Below are positions 37,181-46,049 of a stretch of 64,000 bases of DNA, piece by piece. The DNA comes from Streptomyces spiroverticillatus. GTDB lineage: Bacteria > Actinomycetota > Actinomycetes > Streptomycetales > Streptomycetaceae. The notes under the pieces were generated by a model. That model had not been told where the DNA came from. It saw only the letters and a program-made list of their open reading frames with translations, and ran no database searches. Every line of letters starts with the position of its first letter. The first letter of the stretch is position 1. The translations under genes and the position numbers were made by a program. Where the stretch lies: positions 434,001 through 498,000 of the forward strand of contig BMUX01000006.1 of NCBI GenBank assembly GCA_014650415.1. Direction: 5' to 3'.

Positions 37181-38200
37181 GTGAGGGACACACGAGAGAG
37201 CCGGCTGCTCCTGGTGCTGCTGATCGCCGTAGCGTTCGCGCTGATCACGGTCGACATCCGCGGCGGCGAACAGTCACCCGTCGACGGAGCCCGGCAGGCC
37301 GCCGCCGCCGTCTTCGGACCGGTGGAGAAGGGCGTCGCCACCGCCGTCGACCCGATCGGCAACGCGATCGGCGCCGTACGCAAATCAGGCGACGACCACG
37401 ACCAGCTCAAGGCGCTGGAGCGGGACAACCAGGAACTGAAGCTGCGCCTGGGCAGCGACGACCGCAACCAGAGCCGGGTGCGCCAGCTCGACGGCATGCT
37501 GAAGAAGGCCGGCGCCGGACAGTACGGCATCAAGGGCGCCGAAGTCATCGCCATAGGAGCGGCCCAGGGCTTCTCCTGGACCGTCACCATCGACGTCGGC
37601 TCGGGCGACGGCATCCAGCGCGACATGACCGTCCTCAACGCGGACGGCCTCGTCGGCCGCATCACCACGGTCGGCCCCCACACCTCCACCGTGCTGCTCG
37701 CCAACGACACCAAGTTCACCGTCGGCACCCGCATGGAGAACAGCGACGAACTCGGCTTCGCCACCGGGCAGGGCGACCGCCCGCTCAGCGTCCAGTTCCT
37801 CAACGGCAAGGCCAAGGTCAAGCCCGGCGACCGCCTGGTGACCTTCGGCTCGCGCGCCGCGAAGCCCTTCGTGCCCGGCGTCCCCGTCGGCGAGGTGGTC
37901 CGCGTCGACCCCTCCGGCGGCGACCTCACCCGTACCGTCTACGTCCGTCCGTACGTCGGCTTCACCAAGCTCGACATCGTCGGCGTCGTCGTGGCCGCCC
38001 CGCGCACCGACCCCCGCGACACCGTCCTGCCGAACAAGCCCAAGCCCGCCCCCACCGTCACTGTCACCGTGACACCGAAGCCCCCCGCCGGTGAGAACAA
38101 CGGCGACGGAAACGGCGCCAACAACGGTGACGGAAACGGCAACAACAACGGTGCCGGCAACAACAACGGTGCCGGCGACGGCAACGCCGACGGCCAGTGA
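37181..38200 (+). CDS. mreC: Rod shape-determining protein MreC
   Basis: A 339-residue bitopic protein linking the MreB filament to outer wall synthases. A short basic start is followed by a helix (LLLVLLIAVAFALITVDI, about 9-26), a coiled coil (about 70-110, DQLKALERDNQELKLRLG), and the beta-barrel pair of the MreC core (VIAIGAAQGFSWTVTIDVGSGDGI; NADGLVGRITTVGPHTSTVLL; VKPGDRLVTFGS). The C-terminal 45 residues are low complexity, with TVTVTVTPKPPA and then Asn/Gly/Asp repeats, likely a flexible tail in the wall. GTG 37181 (VRDTRESR) is the start. mreD begins 20 bases after its stop. Confidence 0.96.
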   Translation: MRDTRESRLLLVLLIAVAFALITVDIRGGEQSPVDGARQAAAAVFGPVEKGVATAVDPIGNAIGAVRKSGDDHDQLKALERDNQELKLRLGSDDRNQSRVRQLDGMLKKAGAGQYGIKGAEVIAIGAAQGFSWTVTIDVGSGDGIQRDMTVLNADGLVGRITTVGPHTSTVLLANDTKFTVGTRMENSDELGFATGQGDRPLSVQFLNGKAKVKPGDRLVTFGSRAAKPFVPGVPVGEVVRVDPSGGDLTRTVYVRPYVGFTKLDIVGVVVAAPRTDPRDTVLPNKPKPAPTVTVTVTPKPPAGENNGDGNGANNGDGNGNNNGAGNNNGAGDGNADGQ

Positions 38201-38219
38201 CCAGGAGCTGAAGAACCTG

Positions 38220-38885
38220 ATGCGCTTCAACCGGATTCTGCTCTCCGCCACCCTGGTGGTCGTCGCCCTGGTCGTCCAGGTCACCGTCCTCGCCAGACTC
38301 CAGCTCCCCGGCGCCGTCCCCGACCTCACCCTCCTGGTCGTCCTCGGACTCGCCTTCGTGTACGGACACGTCAGCGGCGCCCTCATCGGCTTCGCCGCGG
38401 GCCTCCTCGCCGACCTCGCCCCGCCCGCCGACCACGCCGCCGGCCGCTACGCCCTCGTGCTGTGCGTCATCGGCTACCTGGCCGGCCTCGTCAAGCCCGA
38501 GAACGGTAAACTGCGCTCCGCCACCGCACCCATGCTGGTCGTCGTCGCAGCCGCCCTCGGCTCCACCCTCCTGTACGCCGGCGTCGGTGCTCTTGTCGGC
38601 GACAGTGCCGCACGCCACGTCGGCCTCGGCGGGCTGCTGTTCACCGCAGCCCTGTACGACCTGCTCCTCGCACCCTTCGTCGTCCCCGGCATCATGGCGC
38701 TCGCCCGCCGCGCCGAGAACGACCCCCTCTCCGAATCCTCCTCCTCCGGCTCCGACGTCTCCTCCGGCTGGCTCGCCGGAGGCACCGGACTGCGCATCGG
38801 CGAGCAGAAGGGCGGCCTGCGGCTGCGCGCCGCCCGCAGCCGCGCCCAGCGCGCCGGACGCATCAAGGGAGTGAAGCGCCTGTGA
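38220..38885 (+). CDS. mreD: Rod shape-determining protein MreD
   Basis: A 221-residue membrane protein with about five to six helices (RILLSATLVVVALVVQVTVLA, LTLLVVLGLAFVYGHVSGALIGFAAGLLADL, YALVLCVIGYLAG), typical of MreD. DLAPPADHAAGRY after helix 3 is a family feature. The C-terminal 60 residues are Ser- and Arg-rich and cytoplasmic. ATG 38220 (MRFNRILL) follows AGGAG by 11-12 bases, a long gap. Its stop overlaps the GTG of pbp2 by four bases (GTGA), so those two are coupled. It works with MreC at the membrane to position wall synthases. Confidence 0.93.
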   Translation: MRFNRILLSATLVVVALVVQVTVLARLQLPGAVPDLTLLVVLGLAFVYGHVSGALIGFAAGLLADLAPPADHAAGRYALVLCVIGYLAGLVKPENGKLRSATAPMLVVVAAALGSTLLYAGVGALVGDSAARHVGLGGLLFTAALYDLLLAPFVVPGIMALARRAENDPLSESSSSGSDVSSGWLAGGTGLRIGEQKGGLRLRAARSRAQRAGRIKGVKRL

Positions 38886-41104
38886 GCAACATCCCCGAGA
38901 CCGGCCGCACCCCCCGCGTCACCATCCGCCTGATCGTCCTCCAGGTGCTCGTCTTCTCCCTGCTGCTGACCCTCGGCGGACGCCTCTGGTACCTCCAGAT
39001 CCGCAACGGCCAGGAGTACACCGACGAGGCGAAGAACAACCACGTCCAGCAGGTCGTCCAGCCCGCCGTCCGCGGCTCCATCCTCGACGCCCGCGGTGTG
39101 CCCCTCGCCGACAACGAGACCAAGCTCGTCGTCTCCGCGTCCCGCACCGAGCTGATGAAGATGAAGGACGACGGCAAAGCGGTCCTCACCCGGCTCGCCG
39201 ACATCCTCGACATGAAGCCCAAGGACGTCACCGACAAGGTGCGCCTGTGCGACTCCAAAACCCCCCAGCCCTGCTGGAACGGCTCGCCCTATCAGCCGAT
39301 CCCGGTCACCAACAAGGCCACCACCCAGCAGGCCCTCCAGATCCGCGAACGCGCCGAGGACTTCCCCGGCATCACCGCCGAACCCACCGCCGTACGCCGC
39401 TACGCCGCCCCCGGCAAGGCGAACACCGCACAGGTGCTCGGCTACCTCTCGCCCGTCACCGACGCCGAGATCGAGAAGGCCAAGGACAGCGACTCCCCGT
39501 ACCTGCGCTCCGACCAGGTCGGGCGCTCCGGCCTGGAGCGTACGTACGACCGTGAATTGCGCGGCAAGGCCGGCGTCACCCGCTACGAGGTCGACAACCT
39601 CGGCCGGGTCATCGGCCGCGCCAAGGCCGACAAGGCCGAGCCCGGTGCGAACGTCGTCACCAGCATCGACGCCCGTGTGCAAGCCGTCGCCGAGTACGAA
39701 CTCCTCGACGCCATGAAGGAGGCCCGCAAGGCCTTCGACAAGAACACCGGCACCAACTACAAGGCCGACGCCGGTGCCGTCGTCGTCATGGAGGCCAAGA
39801 CCGGCCGCGTCGTCGCGATGGCGTCCAACCCCACCTACGACCCCAACGCCTGGGTCGGCGGCATCTCCGGCAAGGACTACGCCGCCCTCACCGGCAAGGA
39901 CTCCAACTTCCCGCTGCTCAACCGCGCCATCCAGGCGCAGGCCGCCCCCGGTTCCATCTTCAAGGTGATCCCGACGACGGCCGCCGTCAACGCCGGATAC
40001 GACTTCAACGGCAGCTACCCCTGCCCCAGTTCGTACTCCATCGGCGGCCAGACCTTCACCAACTACGAGTCCAAGGGCCACGGCAACATCACCCTCGGCG
40101 GCGCCCTCGAAGTCTCCTGCGACACCGTCTACTACGCCCTCGCGCACCAGCAGTGGCAGCGCGACGGCGGCACCAAGCCGAAGAAGAACGCCAAGGACTG
40201 GTTCTACAAAACGGCCCACCAGTTCGGTCTCGGCAAGGAGACCGGAATCGACCTCCCCAACGAGGTCTCCGGCCGGGTGCCCGACCGCCAGTGGAAGCAG
40301 CGGTTCTGGGACGCCAACAAGGACGCCTGGTGCAAGCAGGGCAAGAAGGACGGCACCTTCGTCGAGAAGATCGCCTTCGAGAACTGCATCGACGGCAACC
40401 AGATGCGTGCCGGTGACTCCGTCAACTACTCCATCGGCCAGGGCGACACCCTCGTCACCCCCATCCAGATGGCGTCGATCTACGCGAGCATCGCCAACGG
40501 CGGCACCGTGCACACCCCGTCCGTCGGCAAGGCCGTCATCAGCGCCGACGGCAAGAAGATCACCGAGATCAAGCCGAAGGCGCAGGGGCGGCTCCCGATG
40601 AACGCGAGCACCCACAAGTTGATAGACGAAGCCCTCGCGGGAGTCGCGACCCGGGGCACCGCCGCCTGGCGGTTCGAGAACTGGCCCCAGGACAAGATCC
40701 CGATGCACGCCAAGACGGGTACCGCCGAGGTCTACGGCAAGCAGACGACGTCGTGGTTCGCCACGTACACCAAGGACTACTCGATCGTCATGACGATCGC
40801 CCAGGGCGGCACCGGCTCCGGTGCCTCCGGTCCCGCCGTGCGAAAGATCTACAACGCGCTGTACGGACTCGACGAGAACGGCAAGTACGACCCGAAGAAG
40901 GCCCTGCTGCCGCAGCCCCAGAAGGACCTCCCGAAGATCGAGGCGGACGGCTCCATCGACGCACCCGACATCAAGCCGTACGTGCCGCCGAAGAAGGAGC
41001 CCGAACCGCCGGTCGGCGTCGCGGGGCCCCCTCCCGCCAACACCGGCAACAGGGGCGGCAACCCCGGAGCACGCGGCACCGGCATCCAGAGGGTGGGTGA
41101 CTGA
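38882..41104 (+). CDS. Penicillin-binding protein 2, class B transpeptidase
   Basis: A 740-residue peptidoglycan transpeptidase. One helix (IRLIVLQVLVFSLLLTLGGRLWYLQ, about 15-38) anchors it, followed by the pedestal domain (RGSILDARGVPLADN) and the transpeptidase domain. Active-site motifs: Ser358-I-F-Lys361, Ser513-V-Asn515 and Lys611-T-G. A Pro/Gly-rich tail of about 60 residues ends it. It pairs with RodA, whose gene starts two bases after its stop, as the elongation or spore-wall synthase. GTG 38882 overlaps the mreD stop. The symbol mrdA/pbp2 would fit. Confidence 0.96.
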   Translation: MSNIPETGRTPRVTIRLIVLQVLVFSLLLTLGGRLWYLQIRNGQEYTDEAKNNHVQQVVQPAVRGSILDARGVPLADNETKLVVSASRTELMKMKDDGKAVLTRLADILDMKPKDVTDKVRLCDSKTPQPCWNGSPYQPIPVTNKATTQQALQIRERAEDFPGITAEPTAVRRYAAPGKANTAQVLGYLSPVTDAEIEKAKDSDSPYLRSDQVGRSGLERTYDRELRGKAGVTRYEVDNLGRVIGRAKADKAEPGANVVTSIDARVQAVAEYELLDAMKEARKAFDKNTGTNYKADAGAVVVMEAKTGRVVAMASNPTYDPNAWVGGISGKDYAALTGKDSNFPLLNRAIQAQAAPGSIFKVIPTTAAVNAGYDFNGSYPCPSSYSIGGQTFTNYESKGHGNITLGGALEVSCDTVYYALAHQQWQRDGGTKPKKNAKDWFYKTAHQFGLGKETGIDLPNEVSGRVPDRQWKQRFWDANKDAWCKQGKKDGTFVEKIAFENCIDGNQMRAGDSVNYSIGQGDTLVTPIQMASIYASIANGGTVHTPSVGKAVISADGKKITEIKPKAQGRLPMNASTHKLIDEALAGVATRGTAAWRFENWPQDKIPMHAKTGTAEVYGKQTTSWFATYTKDYSIVMTIAQGGTGSGASGPAVRKIYNALYGLDENGKYDPKKALLPQPQKDLPKIEADGSIDAPDIKPYVPPKKEPEPPVGVAGPPPANTGNRGGNPGARGTGIQRVGD

Positions 41105-41106
41105 CC

Positions 41107-42309
41107 ATGGCGGGCAGCACCCACGGCTTCTCCGTCCAGCGCTACGCACCCGAGCGCGGCGCGTTCGCGAAACTGACCGCACGCGACTCCGTCGTCCGCC
41201 GCCTCGACTGGCCGCTGCTTCTGTCGGCGCTCGCACTGTCGGGCCTCGGCGCCCTGCTGGTGTGGTCGGCGACGCGCGGCCGCGACACCCTCAACCACGG
41301 CGACCCGTACTACTTCCTCTTCCGCCACCTGATGAACACCGGCATCGGTTTCGCGCTGATGATCGGCACGATCTGGCTCGGCCACCGCACCCTGCGCGGC
41401 GCGGTGCCGATCCTCTACGGACTCTCCCTCGTCCTGGTGATCGCGGTCCTCACCCCGCTCGGCGCGACCGTCAACGGCGCGCACGCGTGGATCGTCATCG
41501 GCGGCGGATTCTCCCTCCAGCCCTCCGAGTTCACGAAGATCACGATCATCCTGGGCATGGCGATGATGCTCGCCTCCCGGGTCGACGCGGGCGACCAGGC
41601 CAACCCGGACCACCGCACGGTGCTCAAGTCGCTGGGGCTGGCCGTCCCCCCGATCCTCGTCATCATGCTGATGCCGGACCTCGGCTCGGTCATGGTCATC
41701 GCCATGATCATCCTGGGGGTCCTGCTGGCCTCCGGAGCCTCCAACCGGTGGATCTTCGGCCTGGTCGGCGCGGGCGTGCTGGGCGCCGTCCTGGTGGCCG
41801 TCCTCGGCCTCCTGGACGAGTACCAGATCAACCGCTTCGCCGCCTTCGCCAACCCCGACCTCGACCCCGCCGGCGTCGGCTACAACACCAACCAGGCGCG
41901 CATCGCGATCGGCTCCGGCGGACTCACCGGCACCGGCCTCTTCAAGGGCTCCCAGACCACCGGACAGTTCGTCCCCGAACAGCAGACGGACTTCGTCTTC
42001 ACCGTCGCCGGAGAAGAACTCGGCTTCCTCGGCGCGGGAGCCATCCTGGTCCTCCTCGGCGTCGTCCTGTGGCGGGCCTGCCGCATCGCCCGCGAGACCA
42101 CCGAGCTCTACGGCACGATCGTCGCCGCCGGAATCATCGCCTGGTTCGCCTTCCAGTCCTTCGAGAACATCGGCATGACGCTGGGCATCATGCCCGTCGC
42201 CGGACTTCCGCTGCCCTTCGTCTCCTACGGCGGCTCGTCCATGTTCGCCGTGTGGGTGGCGATCGGACTCCTCCAGTCCATCCGGGTGCAGCGGCCCATA
42301 ACTGCGTGA
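41107..42309 (+). CDS. rodA: RodA/FtsW-type SEDS glycosyltransferase
   Basis: A 400-residue polytopic protein with about ten helices. SEDS landmarks are visible: GATVNGAHAWIVIGGGFSLQPSEFTKITIILGMA (the WxxxGxxxxQPSE region), MPDLGSVMVIAM, the FVPEQQTDFVFTVAGEELGFLG loop with the essential acidic residue, and LPFVSYGGSSMFA near the end. It polymerises lipid II into glycan strands with its paired class B PBP just upstream. In S. coelicolor the orthologue is called sfr and is required in sporulation. ATG 41107 begins two bases after the pbp2 stop, so translation is coupled. Confidence 0.96.
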   Translation: MAGSTHGFSVQRYAPERGAFAKLTARDSVVRRLDWPLLLSALALSGLGALLVWSATRGRDTLNHGDPYYFLFRHLMNTGIGFALMIGTIWLGHRTLRGAVPILYGLSLVLVIAVLTPLGATVNGAHAWIVIGGGFSLQPSEFTKITIILGMAMMLASRVDAGDQANPDHRTVLKSLGLAVPPILVIMLMPDLGSVMVIAMIILGVLLASGASNRWIFGLVGAGVLGAVLVAVLGLLDEYQINRFAAFANPDLDPAGVGYNTNQARIAIGSGGLTGTGLFKGSQTTGQFVPEQQTDFVFTVAGEELGFLGAGAILVLLGVVLWRACRIARETTELYGTIVAAGIIAWFAFQSFENIGMTLGIMPVAGLPLPFVSYGGSSMFAVWVAIGLLQSIRVQRPITA

Positions 42310-42343
42310 CAGCACGCCTCTGTCTGGGGCTCCTCGTTCCGTC

Positions 42344-42355
42344 TAGATTCATGTC
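42344..42355 (+). promoter_or_regulatory. Leaderless-type -10 element of the CYTH-CHAD gene
   Basis: TAGATT at 42344-42349 is followed by CATGTC and the ATG at 42356. The six-base spacing matches valS and folC. No ribosome site is present. Confidence 0.5.
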
Positions 42356-43891
42356 ATGGCGGACACCAAGCGCGAGATCGAGCGAAAGTACGAAGCCACT
42401 ACGACCGACACCGAGAGCGAACCCCGGCTGCCCGACTTCACCAAGGTGGCCGGGGTTTCCTCCGTCCAGGACCGGGGCGTCGTCGACCTCGACGCCGTCT
42501 ACTACGACACCGACGAACTGGCGCTGGCAGCACACGGGATCACCCTGCGCCGGCGCACCGGCGGCGACGACGCGGGCTGGCACCTCAAACTCCCCGTCGC
42601 CCCGAACGTACGGGACGAAATCCGCGCCCCTCTCACGGACACCGACGGCGTACCGCGCGCACTGTCCGCCCTGGTGCGAGCGCGCACCCTGGGAGAGCCA
42701 CTGCTGGCGACCGTACGACTGCGGTCCTCGCGCCGGGTGTGGCACCTGCGGGACAAGGCGGGAGAGCTCCTCGCCGAAGCCAGCGTGGACACCGTGACCG
42801 CGCACCGGCTCGGCGGCAGGGACGCACAGGCCCCTCTTCCCGAGGGCGCCCGCACCTCCTTCACGGAGATCGAGATCGAACTCGCCGACGACGGCGACCC
42901 GGCCTTCCTGGACGCCGTCGACAAGAAGCTCCGCAAAGCAGGCGTACGTCCCTCCGCCTCGCCCTCCAAACTGGCGCGCGCTCTCGCCGAGACCGGCGGC
43001 GGACCCGTGCCCCGCCCGGTGCGCGAGGACGACACCGCGGGCGCCCACGTCCTGGCGTACCTCCGCGACCAGGTCGAAGCCATGGCGGTGTACGACCCCG
43101 CCGTACGCCGCGACCTCCCCGACTCCGTGCACCAGCTCCGGGTCGCCACCCGGCGCATGCGCAGCGCGTTCAAGACGTACCGGAAGGTCCTCGACCGCAC
43201 CGTCACCGACCCGCTCGGCGACGAACTCAAGTGGCTCGCCGGGGAACTCGGCGTCGACCGCGACCAGGAAGTCCTCGCCGACCGCCTCCTCACCCGCCTC
43301 TCCGCCCTCCCGCGCACCCTCCTGCTGGGCCCGGTGCGCGGCCGGCTGCGCATCTGGTCCGTCGCCCGCAGGAGCGGCTCCCGCCGCCGCACCCTCGCCG
43401 TCCTCGACGGCCGCCGCTACCTGGAGCTGCTGCGCTCCCTGGACGCCTTCCTCGCCGCCCCGCCGCTGCGCCCGGCGGCGGACCGCGACGCGGTCACCGT
43501 CCTGCACAAGGCCCTCGTCAAGGACCACGCCCGCCTCGCCGACCGCACGGAGCACGCCCTGGCGCTCCCGCCGGGCGGCGAACGCGACCTCGCCCTCCAC
43601 GAGGCCCGCAAGGCCGCCAAACGGCTGCGCTACGCCGCGGAATCGGCCCGCCCCGCCCTCGGTAAGTCCGCCAACAAGCTCCGCAAGCGGGTCAAGGACG
43701 TCCAAGGCGTCCTCGGCGACCACCAGGACAGCGTCGTCGCCCGCGCCGAACTGCGGAACCTCGCCATCCAGGCGCACGCGGCGGGCGAACCGTCCTTCGC
43801 GTGGGGCCTGCTGTACGGCCAGGAGGAGGCCTGCGCCGCCGACCGCGAGCGGGAGCTTCCGGAGGTGTGGCGGAGGGTGCCGGGGGTCTGA
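42356..43891 (+). CDS. CYTH-CHAD domain protein
   Basis: A 511-residue cytosolic protein with two modules. Residues 1-205 are a CYTH triphosphate-tunnel domain: EIERKY is the ExExK motif, and DLDAVYYDTDELALAAHGITLRRRTGG and TEIEIELADD give further tunnel residues. Residues 225-500 are a CHAD helical domain rich in basic residues and His (DSVHQLRVATRRMRSAFKTYRKVL and LHEARKAAKRLRYAAE). CHAD binds polyphosphate, and CYTH enzymes hydrolyse short triphosphates, so a role in polyphosphate metabolism or sensing is likely. ATG 42356 lies six bases after TAGATT. The stop at 43891 is 84-100 bases before the next gene. Confidence 0.92.
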   Translation: MADTKREIERKYEATTTDTESEPRLPDFTKVAGVSSVQDRGVVDLDAVYYDTDELALAAHGITLRRRTGGDDAGWHLKLPVAPNVRDEIRAPLTDTDGVPRALSALVRARTLGEPLLATVRLRSSRRVWHLRDKAGELLAEASVDTVTAHRLGGRDAQAPLPEGARTSFTEIEIELADDGDPAFLDAVDKKLRKAGVRPSASPSKLARALAETGGGPVPRPVREDDTAGAHVLAYLRDQVEAMAVYDPAVRRDLPDSVHQLRVATRRMRSAFKTYRKVLDRTVTDPLGDELKWLAGELGVDRDQEVLADRLLTRLSALPRTLLLGPVRGRLRIWSVARRSGSRRRTLAVLDGRRYLELLRSLDAFLAAPPLRPAADRDAVTVLHKALVKDHARLADRTEHALALPPGGERDLALHEARKAAKRLRYAAESARPALGKSANKLRKRVKDVQGVLGDHQDSVVARAELRNLAIQAHAAGEPSFAWGLLYGQEEACAADRERELPEVWRRVPGV

Positions 43892-43990
43892 CACGGGCGG
43901 CAGGGGGTTCCGTCCGGCCGCACGTGCAAAGGCACCCCGTACCCGCGTTAGGCTTGAGGGTCCCCCTGCCCGCTCATGAGAGACACCGCG

Positions 43991-45916
43991 ATGCCTGTTG
44001 AGTCGGTCTTCCCCCGCCTGGAAGCCCTCCTGCCGCACGTGCAGAAGCCCATCCAGTACGTCGGCGGTGAGCTGAACTCCACCGTCAAGCCGTGGGAGAG
44101 CGCGGACGTCCGCTGGGCGCTCATGTACCCGGACGCGTACGAGGTCGGACTCCCCAACCAGGGCGTCATGATCCTCTACGAGGTGCTCAACGAGCAGGAG
44201 GGCGTCCTCGCCGAGCGCACCTACAGCGTCTGGCCCGACCTCGAAGAACTGATGCGCAAGCACGACGTGCCGCAGTTCACCGTGGACGCCCACCGCCCGG
44301 TCAAGGCCTTCGACGTATTCGGCCTCAGCTTCTCGACGGAGCTGGGCTACACCAACATGCTCACCGCCCTCGACCTCGCCGGCATCCCCCTGAACGCCGC
44401 CGACCGCACCCTGGACGACCCGATCGTCCTGGCGGGCGGGCACGCCGCGTTCAACCCGGAGCCGATCGCCGAATTCATCGACTGCGCGGTCATCGGCGAC
44501 GGCGAGCAGGCCGTCCTCGACATGACGGCCATCATCCGGACCTGGAAGGCGGAGGGCCGCCCCGGCGGCCGCGAGGAAGTCCTCTTCCGCCTCGCCAAGA
44601 CCGGCAACGTCTACGTCCCGGCGTTCTACGACGTCGAGTACCTCCCCGACGGCCGCATCGCCCGCGTCGTACCGAACAAGTCCGGTGTGCCGTGGCGCGT
44701 CTCCAAGCACACCGTCATGGACCTCGACGAGTGGCCCTACCCCAAGCAGCCGCTCGTCCCGCTCGCGGAGACCGTCCACGAGCGCATGAGCGTAGAAATC
44801 TTCCGCGGCTGCACCCGCGGCTGCCGTTTCTGCCAGGCCGGCATGATCACGCGCCCCGTGCGGGAGCGAAGCATCACCGGCATCGGCGAAATGGTCGAGA
44901 AGGGCCTGAAGGCCACCGGCTTCGAAGAAGTCGGTCTCCTCTCGCTCTCCTCCGCGGACCACACCGAGATCGCCGACATCGCCAAGGGCCTCGCGGACAG
45001 GTACGAGGAAGACAAGATCGGCCTCTCCCTGCCCTCGACCCGCGTCGACGCGTTCAACGTGGACCTCGCCAACGAGCTGACCCGCAACGGTCGCCGCTCG
45101 GGCCTCACCTTCGCCCCCGAGGGCGGCAGTGAGCGCATGCGCAAGGTCATCAACAAGATGGTGTCCGAGGAAGACCTCATCCGCACCGTCTCCACCGCCT
45201 ACGGCAACGGCTGGCGCCAGGTGAAGCTGTACTTCATGTGCGGCCTGCCCACCGAGACCGACGAGGACGTCCTCCAGATCGGCGACATGGCGGTCAACGT
45301 CATCGCCGAGGGCCGCAAGGTCTCCGGCCAGAACGACATCCGCTGCACCGTCTCCATCGGCGGCTTCGTGCCCAAGCCGCACACGCCGTTCCAGTGGGCG
45401 CCGCAGCTGAGCGCCGAAGAGACCGACGCCCGGCTGGAGAAGCTCCGCGACAAGATCCGCGGCGACAAGAAGTACGGCCGTTCCATCGGCTTCCGCTACC
45501 ACGACGGCAAGCCCGGCATCGTCGAGGGCCTCCTCTCGCGCGGCGACCGCCGCATCGGTTCGGTCATCCGCGCCGTCTACGAGGGCGGCGGCCGCTTCGA
45601 CGGCTGGCGCGAGTACTTCTCGTACGACAGGTGGATGCAGGCGGCTGCCAAGACGCTGCCCGAGTACGGCGTCGACGTCGACTGGTACACCACCCGCGAG
45701 CGCACCTACGAAGAGGTGCTCCCCTGGGACCACCTGGATTCCGGTCTCGACAAGGACTGGCTCTGGGAGGACTGGCAGGACGCCCTCGACGAGACCGAGG
45801 TCGAGGACTGCCGCTGGACCCCGTGCTTCGACTGCGGCGTCTGCCCGCAGATGGACACCAGCATCCAGATCGGCCCGACGGGCAAGAAGCTGCTGCCGCT
45901 GTCGGTCGTGAAGTAG
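43991..45916 (+). CDS. B12-binding radical SAM protein (TIGR03960 type)
   Basis: A 641-residue protein. The N-terminal half holds a B12-like Rossmann fold (KPWESADVRWALMYPDAYEVGLPNQGVMILYEVLN). The radical SAM core has the cluster motif C-x3-C-x2-C in RGCTRGCRFCQAGMITRP (about residues 275-282), then SLSSADHTEI and LPSTRVDAFN. The end contains a CxxC-type PCFDCGVCPQMD. The family is often encoded next to, or fused with, a DUF2344 protein; here that partner is at 47563, separated by the repeat protein. Reaction unknown. ATG 43991 (MPVESVF) is preferred; ATG 43976 would add five residues. Confidence 0.93.
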   Translation: MPVESVFPRLEALLPHVQKPIQYVGGELNSTVKPWESADVRWALMYPDAYEVGLPNQGVMILYEVLNEQEGVLAERTYSVWPDLEELMRKHDVPQFTVDAHRPVKAFDVFGLSFSTELGYTNMLTALDLAGIPLNAADRTLDDPIVLAGGHAAFNPEPIAEFIDCAVIGDGEQAVLDMTAIIRTWKAEGRPGGREEVLFRLAKTGNVYVPAFYDVEYLPDGRIARVVPNKSGVPWRVSKHTVMDLDEWPYPKQPLVPLAETVHERMSVEIFRGCTRGCRFCQAGMITRPVRERSITGIGEMVEKGLKATGFEEVGLLSLSSADHTEIADIAKGLADRYEEDKIGLSLPSTRVDAFNVDLANELTRNGRRSGLTFAPEGGSERMRKVINKMVSEEDLIRTVSTAYGNGWRQVKLYFMCGLPTETDEDVLQIGDMAVNVIAEGRKVSGQNDIRCTVSIGGFVPKPHTPFQWAPQLSAEETDARLEKLRDKIRGDKKYGRSIGFRYHDGKPGIVEGLLSRGDRRIGSVIRAVYEGGGRFDGWREYFSYDRWMQAAAKTLPEYGVDVDWYTTRERTYEEVLPWDHLDSGLDKDWLWEDWQDALDETEVEDCRWTPCFDCGVCPQMDTSIQIGPTGKKLLPLSVVK

Positions 45917-45939
45917 CCGCACCTACGAACACCTGCGAA

Positions 45940-45978
45940 AGGGGTCCGGCCGGGGAACACACCCCCGGTCGGACCCTT
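45940..45978 (+). terminator. Terminator after the radical SAM gene
   Basis: A 16-pair stem (45940-45955 with 45963-45978; two G-T pairs) closes a 7-base loop, 23 bases beyond the stop. TTCTTCG follows. Confidence 0.75.
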
Positions 45979-46049
45979 CTTCGTACGCCGCGAGAGCATC
46001 CGAACGGGCCCGAGCGGCGTCCTGTACGGGAAACGGGGGAGGACCGGCC

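Noticed and set aside
38474..41236. A 920-codon minus-strand frame over mreD and pbp2
   Set aside because: Shadow of plus-strand genes with intact motifs.
42188..45922. A 1244-codon minus-strand frame over the CYTH-CHAD and radical SAM genes
   Set aside because: Shadow of two well-supported plus-strand genes, with no recognisable domain or start site.
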